Source: Citrobacter sp. (GTDB lineage Bacteria; Pseudomonadota; Gammaproteobacteria; Enterobacterales; Enterobacteriaceae). From it: 64,000 bases of DNA. Of this stretch, positions 1 to 11,396 are shown piece after piece. The DNA lies in NCBI GenBank assembly GCA_019415335.1, contig DXKH01000059.1, forward strand, positions 1-64,000, given 5' to 3'. The stretch's first letter is position 1, and every line of letters begins with the position of its first letter. The notes under the pieces were generated by a model, which was given only the letters and a program-made list of their open reading frames with translations, searched no databases and was not told where the DNA came from. The translations under genes and the position numbers were made by a program.

Positions 1-146
1 TCCCAGTACTGCGCCCAGCTCATCTGCGCCAGTTGCATCACTAACGCACTGAGCGGCAGCAGCAAAATCAGGCAAACAAACAGCAGGCTGGTGCCCAGGC
101 TTAAAGTAAAGCCGGGCAGTACGCGTCGGGAGGAGACTGCAAACAT
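1..146 (-). CDS. cysU: CysU (CysT) sulfate/thiosulfate ABC permease, N-terminal part only
   Basis: This is the start of the membrane permease CysU; the rest runs off the left edge of the window. The visible 48 codons begin [12 protein letters not shown] and continue into a hydrophobic first membrane segment, as in E. coli CysU. Its ATG overlaps the TAA stop of cysP by one base (TAATG), so the two are translationally coupled in the cysPUWA operon. The family moves sulfate and thiosulfate across the inner membrane for cysteine synthesis, taking substrate from the periplasmic binding proteins CysP and Sbp. Identity is by sequence and position; the fragment is short. Confidence 0.88.
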   Translation of the reverse strand, partial: MFAVSSRRVLPGFTLSLGTSLLFVCLILLLPLSALVMQLAQMSWAQYW

Positions 147-1162
147 TACTTACGCCCCGCCGCCAACAGTTTGTCCAGTTCACCGCCGCTGACGAAATGG
201 GTTTTCATCACCTCAGGCCAGGAGCCAAATTTCTCTTCCACGCGGAACAGTTCGGTCTGTGGGAATTTGTCTTTCAGCTTGTCCATCACCTCCGGGTTGT
301 TCACACGGTAGTAGTAGTCCGTGATGATGGTTTGCGCCTGCGGGCTGTACAACCAGTTCAGATAGGCTTTCGCCGCTTTCTCGGTGCCGTTGGCCTGTAC
401 ATTTTTATCCACCCAGGCAACCGGGAACTCAGCCAGAATATTGGTTTTCGGGATAACGACTTCAAAACCCTGCGCTTCATACTGTTTGCGAATGTTGTTC
501 ACTTCAGACTCAAAGCTAATCAGCACATCGCCCAGCCCGCGCTCAGCAAACGTCGTGGTGGCACCGCGACCGCCGGTATCAAACACTTCGACGTTTTTCA
601 GGAACTGGGTCATGAACTGCTCGGTTTTGGCTTTATCGCCGCCGTCCGCGTTATCGGCGGCACCCCACGCGGCCAGATAGGTGTAACGGGCGTTACCGGA
701 GGTTTTCGGGTTCGGGAAGATCAGCTTCACATCGGAACGGACAAGGTCGTTCCAGTCGCGGATGTTCTTCGGGTTGCCTTTACGTACCAGGAATCCCATT
801 GTGGAGTAAAACGGTGAGCTGTTGTTTGGCAGACGGCTTTGCCAGTCGGCCGGGATCAGCTTGCCTTTGTCATGCAGGATCTGCACGTCGGTCACCTGGT
901 TGTAGGTCACGACGTCGGCTTTCAGTCCCTGCAAAATCGCCAGCGCCTGTTTTGAGGAGCCCGCGTGCGACTGCTTAATCGTCAGCTTATCGCCGCCGTT
1001 ATCTTTCGCCCACTGCTGTTCAAACGGCGGATTGAGGGCAGCAAACAGTTCGCGGGAGACGTCGTACGAGCTGTTCAACAGCTCCGTCGCCTGCGCCTGA
1101 CCGACCAGTAACAGCGACGCCATCAGCGTCAGATATCTTTTTTTCAGTAAGTTAACGGCCAT
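146..1162 (-). CDS. cysP: CysP, periplasmic thiosulfate/sulfate-binding protein
   Basis: A 338-residue periplasmic solute-binding protein, the same size as E. coli CysP. Residues 1-25 form a Sec signal peptide (basic [10 protein letters not shown], hydrophobic core, AQA cleavage site), so the mature protein begins [10 protein letters not shown]. It captures thiosulfate or sulfate and hands it to the CysU/CysW permease. It is the first gene of the cysPUWA operon; the next gene overlaps its stop codon. Expression in enterics needs CysB and O-acetylserine or sulfur limitation, and the AT-rich leader upstream fits that promoter. Confidence 0.96.
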   Translation of the reverse strand: MAVNLLKKRYLTLMASLLLVGQAQATELLNSSYDVSRELFAALNPPFEQQWAKDNGGDKLTIKQSHAGSSKQALAILQGLKADVVTYNQVTDVQILHDKGKLIPADWQSRLPNNSSPFYSTMGFLVRKGNPKNIRDWNDLVRSDVKLIFPNPKTSGNARYTYLAAWGAADNADGGDKAKTEQFMTQFLKNVEVFDTGGRGATTTFAERGLGDVLISFESEVNNIRKQYEAQGFEVVIPKTNILAEFPVAWVDKNVQANGTEKAAKAYLNWLYSPQAQTIITDYYYRVNNPEVMDKLKDKFPQTELFRVEEKFGSWPEVMKTHFVSGGELDKLLAAGRK

Positions 1163-1260
1163 TGCGCACCCTTATAAAATTGATGACTTTCTAATAGCCA
1201 TAATATTTATAACGAGTGTGAAAGGAGTAACGGTTTTATATACCGTTTGCTGATTTGAAA
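1163..1260 (-). promoter_or_regulatory. cysP promoter/CysB-control region
   Basis: AT-rich leader of the cys operon. On the minus strand it carries TATAAA/TATTAT sequences suitable for a -10 element at about 1205-1211, and an inverted repeat AACGGT-N7-ACCGTT at 1229-1247 just upstream. CysB is known to bind upstream of cysP in enterics; assigning the repeat to CysB is inference. Confidence 0.45.
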
Positions 1261-1272
1261 GTTGAAAAGGGA

Positions 1273-1308
1273 ATAAGAGAAAACCCCTCCTGAGGATCAG
1301 AAGGGGTT
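1273..1308 (-). terminator. Intrinsic terminator of ucpA
   Basis: Minus-strand hairpin with stem AACCCCT/AGGGGTT (1302-1308 and 1282-1288) followed by TTCTCTT, just after the ucpA stop codon. Confidence 0.75.
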
Positions 1309-1317
1309 ATACGGTCG

Positions 1318-2109
1318 TCAGATGCCGACGCTGACGGTCTCCGGCAGCGTGCTGCCGCCATCAATCACGTTTTGCGTGCCCGTGAGGTAGCTGGACTCAT
1401 CAGAGGCAAGGAAGGCGGCCAGTTCACCCACTTCCAGCGGGCAGGCCAGTCGACGCAGCGGGATCGCCTTCGCCATCTCGGTCAGCACCGATTCTGGATC
1501 GGTCGGATTGGACTGCTGCGCAATGCTTTCCGCCATCGGGGTACGTACGTAGCCCGGGCAAATCGCATTCACGCGAATCCCCGCCTGGGCATACTCCACC
1601 GCCAGTGATTTGGTTAGCCCGACAATCGCTGCCTTCGACAACGCATAGGCGGTTTCACCCGGATCGGCGACCATATCGCCAGTGACCGAGGACATCATCA
1701 CGATGCGTCCGTCCTTACGTTTAATCATCTCCGGCAGAACGGCTTTGGTCACGTTCCAGACGCCTTTGATGTTCACATCAATGTGAAAGTCACGGTCTTC
1801 GTCGCTCATGTCGAGGAAGCTTCCCAGACGGCAGACGCCCGCATTGTTGACCAGAATGTCGATGCGGCCTTCCACCTCTTTCGCTTTCTTCAACGCCGCT
1901 GCCACGGACGCAGGATTGGTCACATCGGCAATCACTGCCGTACAGCGATGCCCGCGGCCACCCAGTTCGTCCGCCAGCTTTTCAATCTCATCGGAGATAT
2001 CCAGCAAGATTAAGTTCGCCCCATGCCGGGCAAACACTTTGGCGATGCCTTCGCCAATGCCCTGTGATGCGCCCGTAATCAATGCTGTTTTGCCCGTGAG
2101 TTTACCCAT
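1318..2109 (-). CDS. ucpA: UcpA, SDR-family oxidoreductase
   Basis: A 263-residue short-chain dehydrogenase/reductase matching E. coli UcpA in length. The cofactor loop TGASQGIG is at residues 12-19, NNAG at 88-91, and the catalytic Ser (about 140), Tyr155 and Lys159 (YALSK) are present. The reading frame extends 11 codons upstream, but the ATG at 2109 follows AAGGAGAG by a good distance and gives the family N-terminus MGKLTGKTALITG. The physiological substrate is unknown; the E. coli gene has been linked to furfural tolerance. It is a single-gene unit between cysP and yfeX with its own terminator. Confidence 0.94.
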   Translation of the reverse strand: MGKLTGKTALITGASQGIGEGIAKVFARHGANLILLDISDEIEKLADELGGRGHRCTAVIADVTNPASVAAALKKAKEVEGRIDILVNNAGVCRLGSFLDMSDEDRDFHIDVNIKGVWNVTKAVLPEMIKRKDGRIVMMSSVTGDMVADPGETAYALSKAAIVGLTKSLAVEYAQAGIRVNAICPGYVRTPMAESIAQQSNPTDPESVLTEMAKAIPLRRLACPLEVGELAAFLASDESSYLTGTQNVIDGGSTLPETVSVGI

Positions 2110-2220
2110 TTCAATGCTCTCCTTGTGAATATGAAGTCTCACACTCCATTAACATTGAAAATACAGCAAAAAAGGATACGTGCTGAGGAACAGCTCACTA
2201 ATTAAGGTAAATCTTAGATA

Positions 2221-2247
2221 AAAATAATCCCCGCCGGGGCGGGGACG
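2221..2247 (-). terminator. Intrinsic terminator of yfeX
   Basis: Minus-strand GC hairpin TCCCCGCC/GGCGGGGA followed by TTATTTTT, a typical Rho-independent terminator 40 bases past the yfeX stop. Confidence 0.85.
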
Positions 2248-2288
2248 CTATTTTTATGCTGGTCGTATCGACGTACGTGCGAAGAAAG

Positions 2289-3254
<966 letters not shown>

Positions 3255-3283
3255 TTACGTTCGAGGGTTTGTTCAGACGCAAA

Positions 3284-3859
3284 TTAACGACGCCAGATAA
3301 TTTTGCTCACTTTCCACCCTTTCAGCGTATCGTCCGGCGGCATTAACCCTTCCGGTCCCTTCCATTCGCCAGTAAAGAGATAGCTGATGTGTTGACTGCC
3401 TTCGGCTTTACATTCTACTGCGCTCTGCTCATCGTGGCTGGCAGGCTGACAATTTCCGAACGCTTTGCTGTAGAGGTCGCTAAACGGTGTGCCAATTTCA
3501 ACGCCTGCGTCGGAAGGAATCTCGCTATCCAGAACATCAATGCGGCTGATGTTACCCTGCTCACCGTGAATGACCATCGCCACCTTGTCGCCGTTCATGG
3601 CCTCAAAAAAGCGCACCACATTGCCGTTTTCGGTTTTCATGCCGCTACGCAGGCGATAGTCGCCGTCCAGCGCATCGGCAATGGCCTGCTCATTTAGCGG
3701 CGTCGATGCCGTGAGTGCGCCAACGCCCTGTTCGGTCACTTCTGTCGATGAACCAAACCAGTTCCACGGATTGGCGGCAGACCAGTTTACCGACGACAGC
3801 GTCGAACAGCCGGTCAGCACCAGCGGCATGACACATAACAATACACGCAGCGATTTCAT
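3284..3859 (-). CDS. yfeY: YfeY, RpoE-regulon outer-membrane lipoprotein of unknown role
   Basis: A 191-residue lipoprotein equal in length to E. coli YfeY. From the ATG at 3859 the protein has a short hydrophobic signal ending in the lipobox LTGC with Cys18, then a YfeY/DUF1131 body with conserved Cys residues. The frame opens five codons earlier, but the ATG at 3859 sits behind GGAAG and matches the family start. Its function is unknown; in E. coli it belongs to the sigma-E envelope stress regulon. It lies between yfeZ and yfeX on the same strand. Confidence 0.92.
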   Translation of the reverse strand: MKSLRVLLCVMPLVLTGCSTLSSVNWSAANPWNWFGSSTEVTEQGVGALTASTPLNEQAIADALDGDYRLRSGMKTENGNVVRFFEAMNGDKVAMVIHGEQGNISRIDVLDSEIPSDAGVEIGTPFSDLYSKAFGNCQPASHDEQSAVECKAEGSQHISYLFTGEWKGPEGLMPPDDTLKGWKVSKIIWRR

Positions 3860-3919
3860 CTCACTTCCTTTCATTAATGATCAACGTTACCTGGAGTCCG
3901 GCTTCACCAAAAAGTTCCG

Positions 3920-4369
3920 TTATTCTTTTTCCAGGGCAAAACAGGCGCGGAGTCGTCGGTTTGTCAGCAGCCAGAGAAGCGCCACGATATCGGCCACCAC
4001 CAGCGACAGGCCAACGCCGTTAACAGGGGAGCCATTGAACCACAGAACGGGCTGCCAGCAGAGCAGCGCTACCTGGGCAATAATCAGCAGCAGTCGTAAT
4101 GCCTGCCATAAACGCGGGAAAGTGTAACGTCGCCCGCTGAGCAAAAACGCCAGCACTGCGGGAATGCCGGGCAGCAGTCCCAGCCAAAAGTTGTCGTGAT
4201 CGGGATAAAACAGATTCAGCAGCGCAGTGCCCTGCTCGCGAGAGGAGCCGGCGATAACAAACAACCCCCAGGTCCGCGCCTGAAGCAGCAGGACAACCCA
4301 GAATAAAAAAGGCAGACGCAAATGACCGTGGCTATCGTAATCGGCGGGATGAAACTCAGTATTCTTCAT
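3920..4369 (-). CDS. yfeZ: YfeZ, small inner-membrane protein
   Basis: A 149-residue hydrophobic protein with about four predicted membrane segments (for example residues 20-40, 60-80, 88-105, 117-137) and charged ends. It matches the DUF2919 protein YfeZ of E. coli in position and length. Its start lies inside the 3' end of ypeA (14-base overlap), so the two form an operon. No function is known. Confidence 0.88.
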   Translation of the reverse strand: MKNTEFHPADYDSHGHLRLPFLFWVVLLLQARTWGLFVIAGSSREQGTALLNLFYPDHDNFWLGLLPGIPAVLAFLLSGRRYTFPRLWQALRLLLIIAQVALLCWQPVLWFNGSPVNGVGLSLVVADIVALLWLLTNRRLRACFALEKE

Positions 4370-4781
4370 CTTCGATCAGACGTTTTCCCAGACACAGCAC
4401 ATCGGAATGCTCATAGCCGAGTCGCTCATACATCCCCAGCACCACGTCGTTATCTTCACGCACCATGATCTGAATCTTCGGGCAACCGCGCGCGATGAGT
4501 TTCTTCTCGAGCCGGTTAAGCAGCGCATTGGCGATACCGCGACCGCGAAATTCCGGGTGCACGCCGAGATAATAGGCCGACCCGCGATGACCATCGTAGC
4601 CGCCCATCACCGTCCCCACCACTTCCCCGTTCACTTCCGCGACGAGAAACAGGCTGACGTCATGATTCACCTTCCGCTCGATATCCATTTCCGGATCATT
4701 CCATGGCCGCAGCAAATCGCAGCGCTCCCAGAGGGTGATCACCTCTTCGAAATCTTCCTGGCGAAAAACGCGTATCTCCAT
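4356..4781 (-). CDS. ypeA: YpeA, GNAT-family acetyltransferase
   Basis: A 141-residue single-domain GCN5-type N-acetyltransferase. The acetyl-CoA pyrophosphate-binding loop RGRGIA is at residues 79-84 and the beta4 VxxxxRG-type region precedes it (LGVHPEFRG). It is the size of E. coli YpeA, an acetyltransferase whose target is not firmly established. It is transcribed divergently from amiA and overlaps yfeZ downstream. Confidence 0.92.
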   Translation of the reverse strand: MEIRVFRQEDFEEVITLWERCDLLRPWNDPEMDIERKVNHDVSLFLVAEVNGEVVGTVMGGYDGHRGSAYYLGVHPEFRGRGIANALLNRLEKKLIARGCPKIQIMVREDNDVVLGMYERLGYEHSDVLCLGKRLIEDEEY

Positions 4782-4895
4782 GGTATTGAGACCTTTTAGC
4801 CTTAAAAATAGTGATTATGGCGTGAACAACTGATTTAGCCAATATCTGACGCGAAACAGCGGAAAAAATGGCATAATAGCGGATTGTCACGTATT

Positions 4896-4910
4896 GAAAT
4901 GAAAAGTAAA
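4896..4910 (+). promoter_or_regulatory. Weak CpxR-box-like sequence upstream of amiA
   Basis: GAAAT-N5-GTAAA resembles the CpxR box GTAAA-N5-GTAAA (one half perfect, the other 3 of 5), about 85 bases upstream of the amiA start. E. coli amiA is reported to be Cpx-activated. The match is marginal. Confidence 0.3.
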
Positions 4911-4992
4911 ACAATTCTCAACATCAAGCGTCGTAACGGATTACGCGATACGATATAACATCGGGATTCTTTTTTTTTACAACTCAGGCCGT

Positions 4993-6764
<1,772 letters not shown>

Positions 6765-6766
6765 TT

Positions 6767-6796
6767 GCCTGATAGCGCTACGCTTATCAGGCCTAC
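6767..6796. repeat. REP-like hairpin between hemF and eutR
   Basis: GCCTGATAGCGCTACGCTTATCAGGC, an imperfect palindrome of the enterobacterial REP type, lying between two convergent genes where it can protect 3' ends or slow transcription. Confidence 0.7.
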
Positions 6797-6818
6797 AATC
6801 CATTGCAGCCTGCGTTCA

Positions 6819-7871
6819 TCACATCCACTGGCGCATGCGCTGGTGCAACGTCAGCGACGGCTTCTCGGCAAACAGCTGCTGGTAGTCGGTGGCGAACTGC
6901 CCTAAATGCCAGAACCCCCACTGCATTGCTGCATCCTTGACCGTGGTACTCTGCGACCACGGGCTGATTAATTCCCGCCGCACCGCATTCAGACGGATCC
7001 GCTTCAGCCATGCATTCGGCCCAATCCCCAAAATGGCGTGAAATGCATTCTGCAATGTACGGCGGCTGACATGGAGCTGGTTGCAAAGGTCGAGTACCGT
7101 CAGCGGCTCCGACATATTGTCCAGCACATAGTCCCGCGCCCGGGAGAGCAGTTTGCGATAACCCTGATGGCTGATGCTCTCCGCCGAGTTGATGGGATGC
7201 GCATCCTCCAGCATCATGCCCATCGCCAGCAACAAATTATCCCCCAGCACCTTACGCACTGCGGGTTGATGAAGATTCTCCGGGTTCTCGCTAAAGGTCG
7301 CCAGCGCCTGCTGGACAAAGCCCCACAGCGCCGCCTTGTGCTGCTCTTTGACTTCCAGCGCCGACTGGTTGCGCAGCATATGCAGCACCCTTTCCGGATT
7401 ATGTAAAAACTGTGCCTGCCGGGAAATCACATCCTCTGAAATCACTACCCCGAGAATCGTGTAATCATCCGGCGTGCTCAGCTCGAACTCCGTCCCGCCC
7501 GGGCGGGTCGCAATCTCGGCGCTGCCGAGACACTGTGCGCCAATAAATCCCTGTTCGCCGCGCGTGGCCGGAATGCCAAACCAGAACGAATTCGGCCATA
7601 CCAGGCATGACTGACGCAGCGCCAGTCCGGTGTATTCGCGAAAAACCTGAATCTCATCGAGCAGGATCTCCGTGAATTCGCCATGAAATTTCCCCGGATG
7701 CAGCTGATCGTAAATCTGCTGCCAGGCGGTGATCGTCAGGGCGTGCTCATAAACATCCGTGGTTCGCCGCTGGTGAACGTTGTCCACTTCAACCTTTGGC
7801 GTGAGTTTAACGTCTTCGGGTAATGCTTCATGATAAAGATGGTGCAAACTGGCTGAACGGGTCTTTTTCAT
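6819..7871 (-). CDS. eutR: EutR, AraC-family activator of the ethanolamine operon
   Basis: A 350-residue AraC/XylS-type regulator equal in length to E. coli EutR. The C-terminal third (about 240-350) is the double helix-turn-helix domain, recognisable from [19 protein letters not shown] and the following [16 protein letters not shown] block. EutR activates the eut operon when ethanolamine and adenosylcobalamin are both present. It is the last gene of the operon, so its own level rises on induction. A small REP-like palindrome separates it from eutK. Confidence 0.96.
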   Translation of the reverse strand: MKKTRSASLHHLYHEALPEDVKLTPKVEVDNVHQRRTTDVYEHALTITAWQQIYDQLHPGKFHGEFTEILLDEIQVFREYTGLALRQSCLVWPNSFWFGIPATRGEQGFIGAQCLGSAEIATRPGGTEFELSTPDDYTILGVVISEDVISRQAQFLHNPERVLHMLRNQSALEVKEQHKAALWGFVQQALATFSENPENLHQPAVRKVLGDNLLLAMGMMLEDAHPINSAESISHQGYRKLLSRARDYVLDNMSEPLTVLDLCNQLHVSRRTLQNAFHAILGIGPNAWLKRIRLNAVRRELISPWSQSTTVKDAAMQWGFWHLGQFATDYQQLFAEKPSLTLHQRMRQWM

Positions 7872-7880
7872 GATCTTTTA

Positions 7881-7915
7881 TGCCGGACGCCTGGTAAGAC
7901 GCCCGGCCCTCCGAC
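7881..7915. repeat. REP-like palindrome between eutK and eutR
   Basis: GCCGGACGCCTGGTAAGACGCCCGGC-type imperfect inverted repeat in the 47-base gap between eutK and eutR. Confidence 0.55.
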
Positions 7916-7918
7916 AGG

Positions 7919-8425
7919 TTAATTTTTTAAGCGATAGCGACTACTGCGTTTACGCAACGCCCCGTCAGTAAAGAGCTGTTCCAGCGCGTTTCTGGCCTCT
8001 TCAAGCGGCCAGCCAAAGTGCGCGGCGACCTCTCCTGCCGTCATACCCTGACGCACGGTGGCAAGCTGTGCCAGCAGCGCGTCGGCGTATTCAGACCGTG
8101 CAGGCGCTTCAGGCTTCGGCGCTTTCTGCTGCTCAGGGGGCTTCGACGCGCGCTTAAATCCGCCGATCAGCCACTGGGTATCGTCGTCTGGCCGACCAAT
8201 TTCTTTGCGGCTGATGACGCGGCCTGTCCGCTGCGCCGCGGCGCTTCCGGCATCCAGCGCCGCGCGGCATGCCGCCAGATCGCCTTCCACCACCAGCGTC
8301 ACCTTGCCCGGGTCAAGCACTTCATGGCTCAGCAGGTTGACGTTGGCGGCTTTCAGCATGGCATCCGCCGCGTCAACGGCGGCGACCATGCCCTCCACTT
8401 CCAGTAACCCCAGTGCATTGATCAT
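7919..8425 (-). CDS. eutK: EutK, microcompartment shell protein with C-terminal helix-turn-helix
   Basis: A 168-residue two-part protein. Residues 1-90 are a BMC shell domain (MINALGLLEVEGMVAAVDAADAML start). An Ala/Pro/Lys linker follows, and residues 110-168 form a small winged or helix-turn-helix domain rich in Arg and Lys (GWPLEEARNALEQLFTDGAL, ending KRSSRYRLKN). In Salmonella EutK is a monomeric shell protein whose tail is predicted to bind nucleic acid. The gene is 12 bases after eutL. Confidence 0.94.
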   Translation of the reverse strand: MINALGLLEVEGMVAAVDAADAMLKAANVNLLSHEVLDPGKVTLVVEGDLAACRAALDAGSAAAQRTGRVISRKEIGRPDDDTQWLIGGFKRASKPPEQQKAPKPEAPARSEYADALLAQLATVRQGMTAGEVAAHFGWPLEEARNALEQLFTDGALRKRSSRYRLKN

Positions 8426-8437
8426 CGATGACCTCCG

Positions 8438-9097
8438 TTACGCGCGCTGAACAGGGTTACGGGCGATGTCCAGAACCGCATCGGCAAAGGCATTACAGGC
8501 GGCTTTACAAGCTGCCTGGCTGCCGGTCAAAAACGCCGCCGAGTAGTTGGTTTCCGACGGTGGCGGCACGTAGGTCACCAGTTGGACATCGGCAGATTTC
8601 ATCGCCGCATCAATGCCATACGTCGCTTCCAGTGGCGGTGCCACCAGATAGGCCAGCGGATCGCCCAGCGCAATGCCTGCCGTTGACGAGAGATAAGAAC
8701 CGGTACGCGATACCACGTGCGCCAGAAACGCCGTGTTTTCTGCATCGTTCGCCCACTGGAACGCCGCGCCGCCTTCGATATGCGCGACCATCGCATCCAG
8801 ACCCGCGCGCACTTCCGCCGGGTTCGGTCCCCCCAACATAATCAGTACTTCACCGGCTGTCGGTGACGGCCCGTGGGCCGCCCCGGCGTACAGCGAGCGG
8901 CCATACACCACTTCAACCATCGCCTGTTTTGTCGCTTCGTCTGCGGCAATATACGTCACGTCATCAGAATCTGCCGTGATGAGACCGAGGCTACGTATAT
9001 GCGGCGGTAATTTAAGTTCACGTGCAAACCCGTCGTTCACGGAAGCAATCACGCGCATCGCGCTGACCGAGGGTCGAATCAAATCTAATGCTGGCAT
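8438..9097 (-). CDS. eutL: EutL, trimeric (tandem-BMC) shell protein
   Basis: A 219-residue protein equal in length to E. coli EutL, with two circularly permuted BMC domains in tandem. EutL trimers form pseudohexameric shell tiles whose central pore has open and closed states; ethanolamine binding favours closure in the E. coli protein. It lies 9 bases after eutC and 12 before eutK in the shell-gene end of the operon. Confidence 0.95.
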   Translation of the reverse strand: MPALDLIRPSVSAMRVIASVNDGFARELKLPPHIRSLGLITADSDDVTYIAADEATKQAMVEVVYGRSLYAGAAHGPSPTAGEVLIMLGGPNPAEVRAGLDAMVAHIEGGAAFQWANDAENTAFLAHVVSRTGSYLSSTAGIALGDPLAYLVAPPLEATYGIDAAMKSADVQLVTYVPPPSETNYSAAFLTGSQAACKAACNAFADAVLDIARNPVQRA

Positions 9098-9106
9098 GAT
9101 GCCTCC

Positions 9107-10003
9107 TTAACGGGTCATGTTGATGCCGGACGCTTTTTGCTCCAGCATGCGTTTGGCCAAATCCACGATGACAGCAGCCGCTTCTACCGGCGGCGTGCCC
9201 CCCTGGTGGATATTGGAAATACAGGTACGGTCGGCCTCCACCGTTGTCGCCACGCGCGGCGAATAGACCGCGTAGCAGGAGAGACTTTCCGACTGCCCCA
9301 GCCCTGGACGTTCACCGACCAGCAGAATCACCACCTTCGCGCCGAGGATCTCGCCGATCTGGTCTTCAATCTTCACGCGACCATAGCGGACAAAGAACGG
9401 TGTCCCGACTTTCAGCCCGGCCTGCTTCAGACCGGACAGCAGCGGTGGCAGGATCTCTTCATAGTTCGCGGTGATCGCATCGGTAGACAGGCCGTCAGAC
9501 ACCACCACCTGAACATCCGGGTTCGCGACACACTGCGATTTCAGCGCCTCTATGGCTTCTTGGCTCAGTCGGCGTCCCATATCCGGGCGCGTCAGGTAGA
9601 GATTCTTGTCGCTGATTTCCGAGCGCACTTCCAGCAGTCCCTGCGCTTTCACCCACTCTTCCGGCACCTCTTTCAGTACGGTGTCTTTTGAACGTGAGTG
9701 GTCGGCGAGAAAACGCAGCAGCGCCTGAGTGCGTGGACGCGGACCGGCACGTCCGGTGCAGACGCGCGCCGCGGTGCTGCGCCGCAGTTCGGTCAGCACC
9801 TCTGCGCGGTGCGGATTCTCCACGCCAATCCAGGCTTTCGCTTCGGCGGAACCCAGATCCAGCGCGCAGCTCTCTGCTGTAGACGGTGCCGCACACTGTG
9901 CCTGGTTGCAGGACTGCGGCGACGGGGCGGCGGTCTGCGGCTGTGTCTGTCCCATTGACGCCATTACGCTGCGTACAATTTCTTCAATCTGTTTTTGATC
10001 CAT
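9107..10003 (-). CDS. eutC: EutC, ethanolamine ammonia-lyase small subunit
   Basis: A 298-residue small subunit of the adenosylcobalamin-dependent ammonia-lyase that converts ethanolamine to acetaldehyde and ammonia. The N-terminal about 60 residues ([19 protein letters not shown] followed by a Gln/Ala/Ser-rich linker) form the amphipathic peptide that directs the enzyme into the microcompartment. The cobalamin-binding Rossmann-like body follows ([15 protein letters not shown], then the conserved [10 protein letters not shown] block). It sits 20 bases after eutB. Confidence 0.96.
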   Translation of the reverse strand: MDQKQIEEIVRSVMASMGQTQPQTAAPSPQSCNQAQCAAPSTAESCALDLGSAEAKAWIGVENPHRAEVLTELRRSTAARVCTGRAGPRPRTQALLRFLADHSRSKDTVLKEVPEEWVKAQGLLEVRSEISDKNLYLTRPDMGRRLSQEAIEALKSQCVANPDVQVVVSDGLSTDAITANYEEILPPLLSGLKQAGLKVGTPFFVRYGRVKIEDQIGEILGAKVVILLVGERPGLGQSESLSCYAVYSPRVATTVEADRTCISNIHQGGTPPVEAAAVIVDLAKRMLEQKASGINMTR

Positions 10004-10023
10004 TGTTTGTCATCCCCGCGTCA

Positions 10024-11385
10024 TCAGAAGAACAGTGACGGATCGCCCGCCCGTTTGGTCAGGCGACCATTTGCCATAATGCCCATTGTTTCCAGCCAGC
10101 GTTCAAACTCCGGCGACGGACGCAGATTCAGCAACTGGCGTACGGTCGCGGTATCGTGGAAGGCGGTGGTCTGGTAATTGAGCATGATGTCGTCGCCAAG
10201 CGGCATACCCATGATGTAGTTACAGCCCGCGGTGGCGAGCAGAATCATCAGGTTTTCGTTGAGGTTCTGATCGGCATCGGCGTGGTTGGTGTAGCAGCAG
10301 TCGCAGCCCATCGAAATGCCGCTCAGCTTGCCCATAAAGTGGTCTTCCAGACCGGCACGAATGATCTGACGGTCATTGTAGAGATACTCCGGCCCGATAA
10401 AGCCCACTACAGTGTTCACCAGGAATGGATCGTAGTGACGCGCCAGACCGTAGTTACGCGCTTCCATCGTCACCTGGTCCGCCCCGAAGTTCGCCCCGGC
10501 GGAGAGCGCCGAGCCCTGTCCGGTTTCAAAGTACAGGCAGTTTTCCCCGGCGATCCGGTTAAACTCCGCCCCTACCGCGCGCGCTTCGTCCAGCATTGCC
10601 AGCTCCACGCCGAACTCTTTTAAGCCCTTTTCACTGCCGCAGATACTCTGGAAGATCAGTCCACCCGGCGCACCGCGACGGATCGCTTCAATCTGCGTGG
10701 TAACGTGCGCCAGCACGCAGCCCTGGGTCGGGATGTTGAACTTGTCGATCACCCCATAAACCGTGTCCAGCACGCGGCTTAAGTTCTCCACGTCGTCGGT
10801 CACCGGGTTGACGCCAATCACCGCATCGCCGGCACCGAAAGAGAGCCCTTCGTAGATTTGCGCGGCGATACTCTGCACGTCGTCACGGGTATCGTTCGGC
10901 TGCAGACGGCAGCTAAAGGTGCCCGGAATCCCGATCGTGGTGTTGGCTTTTTTGATCACCGGCATTTTCTTGCCGCCGTAGATCAGATCGGCGTTAGAGC
11001 AGATCTTCGCCACCGCCGCCACCACTTCCGAGGTCAGTCCTTTACGCGTAAAGGCAATATCATCAACCGAGGTGTCATCGCTCAGCACATGCTCACGCAG
11101 TTCGCTGATGCTCCAGTTCTTAATGCGGTTGTAGGCCGTTTCGTTGACATCGTCCTGAATCAGGCGCGTGACGCAGTCCTCTTCATAGGAAATCACCGGG
11201 TTGTTGCGAATATCCGCCACCGTCATTTCCGACAACACCTGTTTCGCCGCTACACGCTCCTGCGAGCTTTGCGCCGCGACGCCGGCCAGCACATCCCCCG
11301 AACGCAGTTCGTTGGCTTTTGCCAGCACCTCTTTTACATCCTTAAACTGATAAACATTGCCGAACAATGTGGTCTTTAGTTTCAT
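10024..11385 (-). CDS. eutB: EutB, ethanolamine ammonia-lyase large subunit
   Basis: A 453-residue catalytic subunit, the same length as E. coli EutB. It is a TIM barrel that binds ethanolamine at its core beneath the cobalamin carried at the EutB/EutC interface; the holoenzyme is (EutBC)6. The sequence is strongly conserved throughout (for example ENCLYFETGQGSALSAGANF and GCDCCYTNHADADQNLNEN). In E. coli K-12 a prophage splits the operon next to this gene; here eutB and eutA are 11 bases apart. Confidence 0.98.
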   Translation of the reverse strand: MKLKTTLFGNVYQFKDVKEVLAKANELRSGDVLAGVAAQSSQERVAAKQVLSEMTVADIRNNPVISYEEDCVTRLIQDDVNETAYNRIKNWSISELREHVLSDDTSVDDIAFTRKGLTSEVVAAVAKICSNADLIYGGKKMPVIKKANTTIGIPGTFSCRLQPNDTRDDVQSIAAQIYEGLSFGAGDAVIGVNPVTDDVENLSRVLDTVYGVIDKFNIPTQGCVLAHVTTQIEAIRRGAPGGLIFQSICGSEKGLKEFGVELAMLDEARAVGAEFNRIAGENCLYFETGQGSALSAGANFGADQVTMEARNYGLARHYDPFLVNTVVGFIGPEYLYNDRQIIRAGLEDHFMGKLSGISMGCDCCYTNHADADQNLNENLMILLATAGCNYIMGMPLGDDIMLNYQTTAFHDTATVRQLLNLRPSPEFERWLETMGIMANGRLTKRAGDPSLFF

Positions 11386-11396
11386 AAGTCGTTCCC

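Noticed and set aside
197..817. 206-codon plus-strand frame antisense to cysP
   Set aside because: cysP has signal peptide and full-length homology; the opposite frame is a shadow.
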